Assembly: GCA_027604665.1 (NCBI GenBank)
Contig: JADGIZ010000043.1
Location: 1-36,005, forward strand
DNA: 36,005 nt
Source: Polyrhizophydium stewartii
Lineage: Eukaryota; Chytridiomycota; Chytridiomycetes; Rhizophydiales
Direction of reading: 5' to 3'
The translations under genes and the position numbers were made by a program. The notes beneath the pieces were generated by a model that saw nothing but the letters and a program-made list of their open reading frames with translations, did no database searches and was not told the DNA's origin. Shown here in pieces: positions 30,888-36,005 of this stretch. How positions within the stretch are numbered: the stretch's first letter is position 1; the number at the start of each line of letters is the position of its first letter.

Positions 30888-33615
30888 CTACGAGTCCATC
30901 TTGCCCGCGACGGTGATGTTGCGCAAGATCTTTTGGATCGAGCTGTCGTTCTGCCAGATGCGATGGACTCAGCTGCGAGCCGCACAACGGGACGCAAGGC
31001 GGGCCGCGGGCGTACCTGCAAGATGACGGCCTTGGCGGACGCAATTCTCTCGAGCTGGTCCTCGATGCCATCCTCGAAGCTTTTGAGCTGCTGCTCGAGC
31101 GGCGCAAGAGACTCGAGCGTGCCCCTGCACATCACCGCCCCAAGCATGTGTCAGCACGCACTGCACCGCACCACTCTGACCCTCGGCCGCGGCACTTTGC
31201 TTTGTCTCGGACTCGAGCAGCTGCTTGAAGGCGTGGCACTCCTTGCGCCACATGTCGAGCTCCTTGTTCATGCTGTCGACGTCCTCTTGCATGTAGTCCA
31301 TGGTCTTGCCGAGCGGGTTGGTGCTCTGGCAGAGCAGCTGGATCGACTCGCGCAGGGCCTCGATCTCCTTGAGCGCGCTCGAGCGCGTCTCGCGGCCGGA
31401 CGGCGCGCCGGTCGCACCGGTGCTGCGTCGCGCCTCGTCGCTGTCGGCACCGCCCTCGCCCGGCGCGCGTGCCTCGAGGTCTTTCTTGGTCTGGAGGATC
31501 TTTTGGACCAGGCCGCCTTTGTTGCGCGCACCGCACGGTACCACATCGCAGGGGCCGTGCGCATGTCAGAGCCCACCAGAATGGACAAGGTACAAAATGC
31601 ACAAGCCATGGGACGCACCGTGCTTCTCGTCGAGTTGCGGCGTCGACCCGCGGATGTCCGGGTTCTGATTGAGAAGCGCCCGCGTCAGCCTGAACCCTGC
31701 TTCGACGTACTCCCACACAAAGCGGCCAACCATTTTGAGCGCCTCGACGGCGCGCACGACAAACTCGTCGTCTTCGTCGTCCTTGTGGTGCCCGTCCGAG
31801 ATGATCGCGGGTGTGTTGCTGCAGGTCCCCACCCGGACGAGACGTCGAGTGAGGTTGAGTGAGCATGGTTTGAGAGTGCATGCGTCGCATGGTTGGCGTG
31901 TGTTTGTGTGTGGGTGTATGAGAGGAGAAGAGATCGCAGGAAGAGGCTTACGTCGGGGCCTCCTCTGGCGCGACCTCGGCCGGACGCTGCTTGGGCGGTG
32001 CGGGGCGTGCGCTGATGGGTCGCTCACGGCGCTTGATTGTGGCCTGTGGGATGCGTGGGTCGGCACTGGAGTCCTCCTGAGCGGATGGATCTGGCCAGGA
32101 ATCGGGATCTCGTCAGCACTGGGGTGTCGTGGGGGATGATGAGGTGCTCATGCCTGACCTGCTTCGAGCGATGGCTCGGTCGGTACGACGTCTGGGATGG
32201 ATCCAGCCTTGGACAGCTTTGCGGCATCTTCCTGCTTCGGCGGCGCAGGTTTGACTGCAGCAGCGGCTGCAGGTTGAGCCTCTTTAGGAGCCGCCGTGGA
32301 TGGCTTTGGGGCTGGTGCGGTGGCGGCCGCCTGCGCTGGCTGCTGCGGCTGCGGCTGCGAGGGTGCCGGTGCTCCAGGCTGCGATGAAGGTGCCGGGACC
32401 GGCGCTTGCGGTTTCGCTTGCTGGCCATCCTTGGCTGCAGGTGCGCTGCAGTGCACGAGTTCGCGTCAACGAGGCCGGATCTGTTGGACTTGATGAGCAG
32501 TCGGACTCACGGAGCGGAAGACGCAGCAGCCTGCGCCGGCTTGGCCTGATCGGCAGGCGCTGGCTGCTGGGCAGATGCAGCGGGCTTTGCAGCAGCGGGG
32601 GCAGCCGTGCTGGGTGCCGGCGCCTTTGCGCCTGCTGCGGCGCCGGGTGCTGCTGGAGCCGCTGCGGCCGGAGTCGCGGCTGCCGACGCGTTCCCGGCCG
32701 GCGCTGCTGCCGCCGCCTTGGCCTGCGCGGCAGCCGGCTGGGTCGCAGATGCCGCCGCGGGGGTAGGTGCAGGTGCAGCCGCAGATGCAGATGCAGGCGC
32801 ACCGGCAGGCGCCGCGGGCTTCTTGCCTTGGTGCTCGCCGGCCAACACGCGGGCGACGGCGTTCTTTGTGTCGACCTTGAAATGCCGCAACACATGAGCC
32901 AGGTCAGCTTCAAGCAACGAGCCTTCTTCCAAGCGCATGGCTGTCACGGCACCTTCTTGATCACGACCTTGCCAATGAGCTGCAGCATGGCATTGGTCTC
33001 CTCCGGCTCGAGACCCGCAACGATCTTGAGCGGGTTGGCGCGCAGCTCGATGTTGGTGGCGATGCCTGCCGGGAGGACCTGGTTGTCAGCAGCAAGTGGG
33101 TATCGAAGCTGGATTGGCCTCACAGACAAGCTGCTCCAGGCTCACCGACGCAGTCAATCATCTTGGTCAGATAGGCGACCTTGGCATCCTTGTCCTTCGT
33201 CCAGATGAGCGGGCGAGGGGCGTGTCAATCGCCCGTGTTGCGGCGACACGCGAGCATGCCACGCAGCCAACAAACGCCGCCCGAGCGACCACGATGGACG
33301 CAGCGGGACGGAACCACATCGCAGTTGCTTCCGTCGCACCTTGATGTTGTCCGAGTTCATCTCGGCCTCGGTGTACAGGCCGGGCACAAAGCCGCATGTG
33401 CGGATGAGCTCCGAGTAGATGTCGTGGAGGTACCTGAACGGCGGCTTTGCGAGCAGCTTCTGCGTCAGAGGCGGCTTCTTGATGACGCGGCCGAGGATGT
33501 CGATGGTCTTTTTGGTGAGCTCGTCGAGTACAGGGGGAAGTCCTGATGCAGGGGCGGCCTGGGCGGCGGCTGGTGCGGGCGCTTGGCCGGCGGGCTGCTG
33601 CGGCGCGTCGGCCAT
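30888..33615 (-). CDS. IFT54: Intraflagellar transport protein IFT54 (TRAF3IP1/DYF-11)
   Basis: Ten exons: 33615-33340, 33194-33146, 33065-32953, 32875-32511, 32445-32159, 32090-31952, 31818-31619, 31516-31162, 31124-31016 and 30950-30888, giving 651 aa. IFT54 is an IFT-B2 subunit that binds IFT20 and tubulin or kinesin during flagellum assembly. The N-terminal CH-like domain is clear: [20 protein letters not shown] (human [20 protein letters not shown]), [20 protein letters not shown] and [20 protein letters not shown]. An Ala/Pro-rich linker of about 200 residues replaces the Lys/Glu-rich region seen in animals. The conserved [10 protein letters not shown] lies near residue 390. The C-terminal coiled coil has [19 protein letters not shown] (human LGKIMDYIQEDVD). 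The eighth intron is only 37 nt. This gene is the strongest single sign of a motile flagellum. Confidence 0.93.
32159..32860 (-). repeat. Ala/Pro-rich low-complexity coding region of IFT54
   Basis: Exons 4 and 5 of IFT54 encode mainly Ala, Pro, Gln, Lys and Ser ([20 protein letters not shown] text) for about 200 residues, interrupted by the 65-nt intron 32446-32510. The DNA is rich in GCN and CCN codons and looks repeat-expanded. Confidence 0.8.
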
Positions 33616-33752
33616 TGCGGGGGCGATGGTGTGTTGTGCGTGGGCGGGGTGCGTACTGCGTCAGAGCAGAGCAGATTCGGTGGCCGTCCCATATGGACGC
33701 TCATTGCCATCGAGCGGAATGTGAGCTGGTCGTCTTTCCTCACGATTGTTGA
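33616..33752. promoter_or_regulatory. Bidirectional promoter region, IFT54 / UBE2S
   Basis: 137 bp lie between divergent ATG codons. Possible sites by eye are TTGCCAT at 33704-33710, an RFX half-site that would suit a ciliary gene, a CCATATGG CArG-like box at about 33689-33696, and TGCGTCA (inverse of the CRE-like TGACGCA) at about 33656-33662. None is proven. Confidence 0.5.
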
Positions 33753-35043
33753 ATGGTGCGTCCGGACGCGGCGGCTCTGAGCGGGCTGCTGCTGACACGG
33801 ACACGCTGCTGCGGCATGCCGCCCGTTTGGTTGCGTGCGGTGCCCACCGGCCGACGTGGCGACGGCTCTGCCGCTGGACGGGCTGCTGCTTTCCACCTCC
33901 TCGGCACGGGCAGTCCGGCCTGCAAAGCGCCTCTCCGGCAGCTATCAAGCGCATCGCGAAGGGTGCGTCGACACCGGGCGTGTGTGGCCGCAGCTCCCGG
34001 GCATGCATGAGAGCGACAGCGGGGCCGCTATGCGCACCGTGCCGCCAGCTCGATGTGGCCGTGTGGTGCGAGGCCGGCGCTCGCCCGTCTGCCGACGGAC
34101 TGCTGACACAGGCCCCCGCTTGTCCGGACAGAAATCACGGACCTCCGGGCCAACCCGCTCGAGGATATTGTGCTGATCCCGAACGAGGACAACATCATGG
34201 ACGTGCAGGCGTGGATTCAGGGTCCCGGTGAGTTTGGCCGACCTTGTGGATCTCGGGGCGAGGAGCTGCAGAAGGCATTGTGATGCTGACTCGGGAGACT
34301 TGCGCAGTCGGCACGCCGTTTGCGGGCGGGTGTTTCAAAGTGCAGCTTCTCTTTGGCGCCGAGTTCCCGCAGGCGCCGCCCCAAGGCAAGTTGAACCGAT
34401 GCGGCGCATGTGCTTCGCGGGTTTGAGCTCATTGGCTGACCCACGATGAGCAGGCTTTTTCCGCACCCGGATATTCCACCCGAACGTGTCCGAGCAGGGC
34501 GAGATTTGCGTCAGCACGCTCAAGAAGGACTGGAAAAGCGACCTGGGTGTCAAGCACCTGCTTCTTGTGAGTCTGTTTAGCAATGCAGGGGTAATCTGCG
34601 GCTTGCAACAATCAAATGCTCACGCCTCGGCCCGATTTGGTGCGCAGACGATCAAGTGCCTATTGATTGTGCCCAACCCCGAGTCTGCGCTCAACGAAGA
34701 GGCGGGCCGGTTACTGCTGGAGGACTACGAGTCGTTTTCCAAGCATGCGCGGCTCATCACCAGCCTGCACGCTGCCAACAAGGGCGTCGAGTTCCCCCTA
34801 TCGAGTATCGCGGCGGGACAGGGCAAGGATGCAGCGGGGACGCATGCCGCAGGGACATGGACCTCGACTTCCGCAATCGCAGCGGTTGCGGCCGAGCAGT
34901 CTACCGATGCGCGATCCAAGGCATCTGGCGAGGCCGTCGGTGCTGCACGGAAGCGTGGCGCGGAGGACAAGACGGCGGGCGGTGTTGGTAATGCAGCGTC
35001 CAAGGCCGCGGCGGATAAGAAGCGCGCACTGCGGCGGCTGTAG
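33753..35043 (+). CDS. UBE2S: Ubiquitin-conjugating enzyme E2 S (APC/C chain elongation)
   Basis: Coding parts 33753-33755, 33914-33962, 34132-34227, 34308-34385, 34454-34566 and 34648-35043 join to 244 aa. UBE2S extends Lys11-linked ubiquitin chains on anaphase-promoting complex substrates. The E2 fold is complete: [49 protein letters not shown], and [12 protein letters not shown] with active-site Cys-94 (human Cys-95). [20 protein letters not shown] matches human almost exactly. The C terminus ends in DKKRALRRL, the same APC/C-docking tail as human UBE2S. Two junctions are unusual. The start codon alone forms the first coding exon, chosen because it gives [18 protein letters not shown] in frame with the human start. 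The fourth intron (34386-34453) begins with GC. Confidence 0.93.
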
Positions 35044-35062
35044 ATAAAGCGGCCCGTGCTGA

Positions 35063-36005
35063 ATGAATTGTGGGCGGTATTCATGGCATGGGTGTATGGC
35101 GCAGCGAAGATGGGCAATGAGACACGAGACGGGCGACTTTGGCGAGGTTGCCCAAAGCATGTGCAGCATGCGGCTCGATAATGAGACGCTGGACGAGAAC
35201 GGGCCGCGAGGCGGGATGGACGTGGACGAGAGCACGCCGGCGCAAGAGTGCGCGCTTGATGACGGGGTGGCGGTTGTGACGGCCGAGGACGCGCACATGG
35301 CCGTGGTGCTGTACGGCGTGCTCCTATTGCAGCGCGGATGCAGCGAGGACGAACTGCCGATGCAAGAGGATCCCGGTGAGACACGATGAGCGAGCGAGCC
35401 CGGACGCAAGAGGCTTACTCTGCGGACGCAGCGAGGCGAATTGCGGCGATCCGAGCGATCGCGCGGTCGCGGCTGCCACTCGAGCTGCGAGCGGCGCTTC
35501 GTGGCGAGGTCATAGAGGATGCATCGACGCACGAAGACACACGCAGGGATACCTGCTCGGGATGCGAGGCGCGCGAGAGCGAGCATCGGGCGCTTGAGCA
35601 GAAGCTGCTGACTGCGCAGCTCGGTGAGACACTGGCGTGGCATGGGTCGGGGATGCGGCATATGTGCATGGCGGCTGACGGCTGCGCCGGCGTAGAGAAC
35701 CAGCTGCTCAAGGCCGGGCCCAAGGCGGGCGGAGACGGCGGCGGCGGCGGGCGGCGGCGCGGGGTGTTCCGGTCGACGGTGCCGATCAAGGTTGCGACGG
35801 GGCTTGGGCTGGAGCGGGGCCAGGTGGAGATGCTTGTGTTCATGGACCGGTGCCGGCGGCACAGCGCGACGATTGCGGCAGCGCGCGGAGCGTGCGGGCT
35901 GGACGGCGAGCGGTTTGCGGAGCAGGCGACGCAGAGCGGCGAGACGGTGCTGCCGCGGGCGGCGGCGCTGTTCGTGGGGCGGCTCGAGGCGGCGGCGGCG
36001 GCGGG
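35063..36005 (+). CDS. Unidentified protein, 5' part (runs off the right edge)
   Basis: Three exons are visible: up to 35375, 35432-35623, and 35696 to the edge. They join in frame through introns of 56 and 72 nt with GTGAGAC donors, which supports real coding. The peptide begins acidic (MDVDESTPAQECALDDG), then has a hydrophobic patch AVVLYGVLLLQ, a charged helix that looks like coiled coil (ESEHRALEQKLLTAQLENQ), a Gly-rich stretch and a basic/hydrophobic block (VPIKVATGLGLERGQVEML). I recognise no family. The start is uncertain: in-frame ATGs lie at 35063, 35096, 35117 and 35159, and the first leaves only 19 nt after the UBE2S stop, so a later one is more likely. Confidence 0.5.

Noticed and set aside
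34798..35862. 354-codon minus-strand ORF opposite UBE2S and the right-edge gene
   Set aside because: It overlaps the conserved UBE2S C terminus, and the plus strand has in-frame introns with canonical signals there.
1..36005. tRNA, rRNA, transposon, CRISPR or integrated virus
   Set aside because: No tRNA B box or cloverleaf, no transposase or reverse-transcriptase text, no long terminal or inverted repeats, and no spaced direct repeats were seen on either strand.

Overview
The window is nuclear DNA of a eukaryote: GC-rich, gene-dense and intron-rich. I reconstructed 15 protein genes by joining exons. In 13 of them every exon junction keeps the reading frame from ATG to stop, and the two genes cut by the window edges join in frame as far as they run. 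The introns share one grammar: donors GTGCGY, GTGAGY or GTAAGC, a branch site close to GCTGAC, and an acceptor soon after, about 80 introns in all. Three genes belong to the cilium/flagellum (a CCDC13-like coiled-coil protein, a RIIAD1-like RIIa protein and IFT54). Two others carry fungus-typical families (an AreA-GATA-like domain and a Trs65-like TRAPP II subunit). Together these suggest a zoosporic, flagellated fungus such as a chytrid or blastocladiomycete relative. That placement is inference.

Left third (1-11.4 kb): an edge-truncated AreA-GATA-like gene (minus) is divergent from SKI3 of the Ski/exosome RNA-decay complex (plus). SKI3 converges on RNase H2 subunit C (minus), which is divergent from ARP2 of the Arp2/3 complex (plus). 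ARP2 converges on a seven-bladed WD40 gene (minus) that has one exon per blade over most of its propeller.

Middle (11.8-23.7 kb): five plus-strand genes follow head to tail. They are the Trs65-like TRAPP II subunit, MOG1 (Ran regulator), the CCDC13-like gene, RanGAP/RNA1 and an Mvp1/SNX8 sorting nexin. Two Ran-cycle regulators therefore sit about 3.5 kb apart, and two trafficking genes flank them.

Right third (23.9-36 kb): the minus strand holds RIIAD1, a very large RECQL4 with an Sld2-type N terminus, and IFT54. IFT54 is divergent from UBE2S, the APC/C ubiquitin-chain-elongating E2. An unidentified gene runs off the right edge.

I see no mobile element, tRNA, rRNA or CRISPR array. The main novelty lies in gene architecture: GC-AG introns, an 8-nt microexon, a 37-nt intron, a coding exon consisting only of ATG, five consecutive 120-nt exons, and three bidirectional promoters of almost identical length (133-137 bp).
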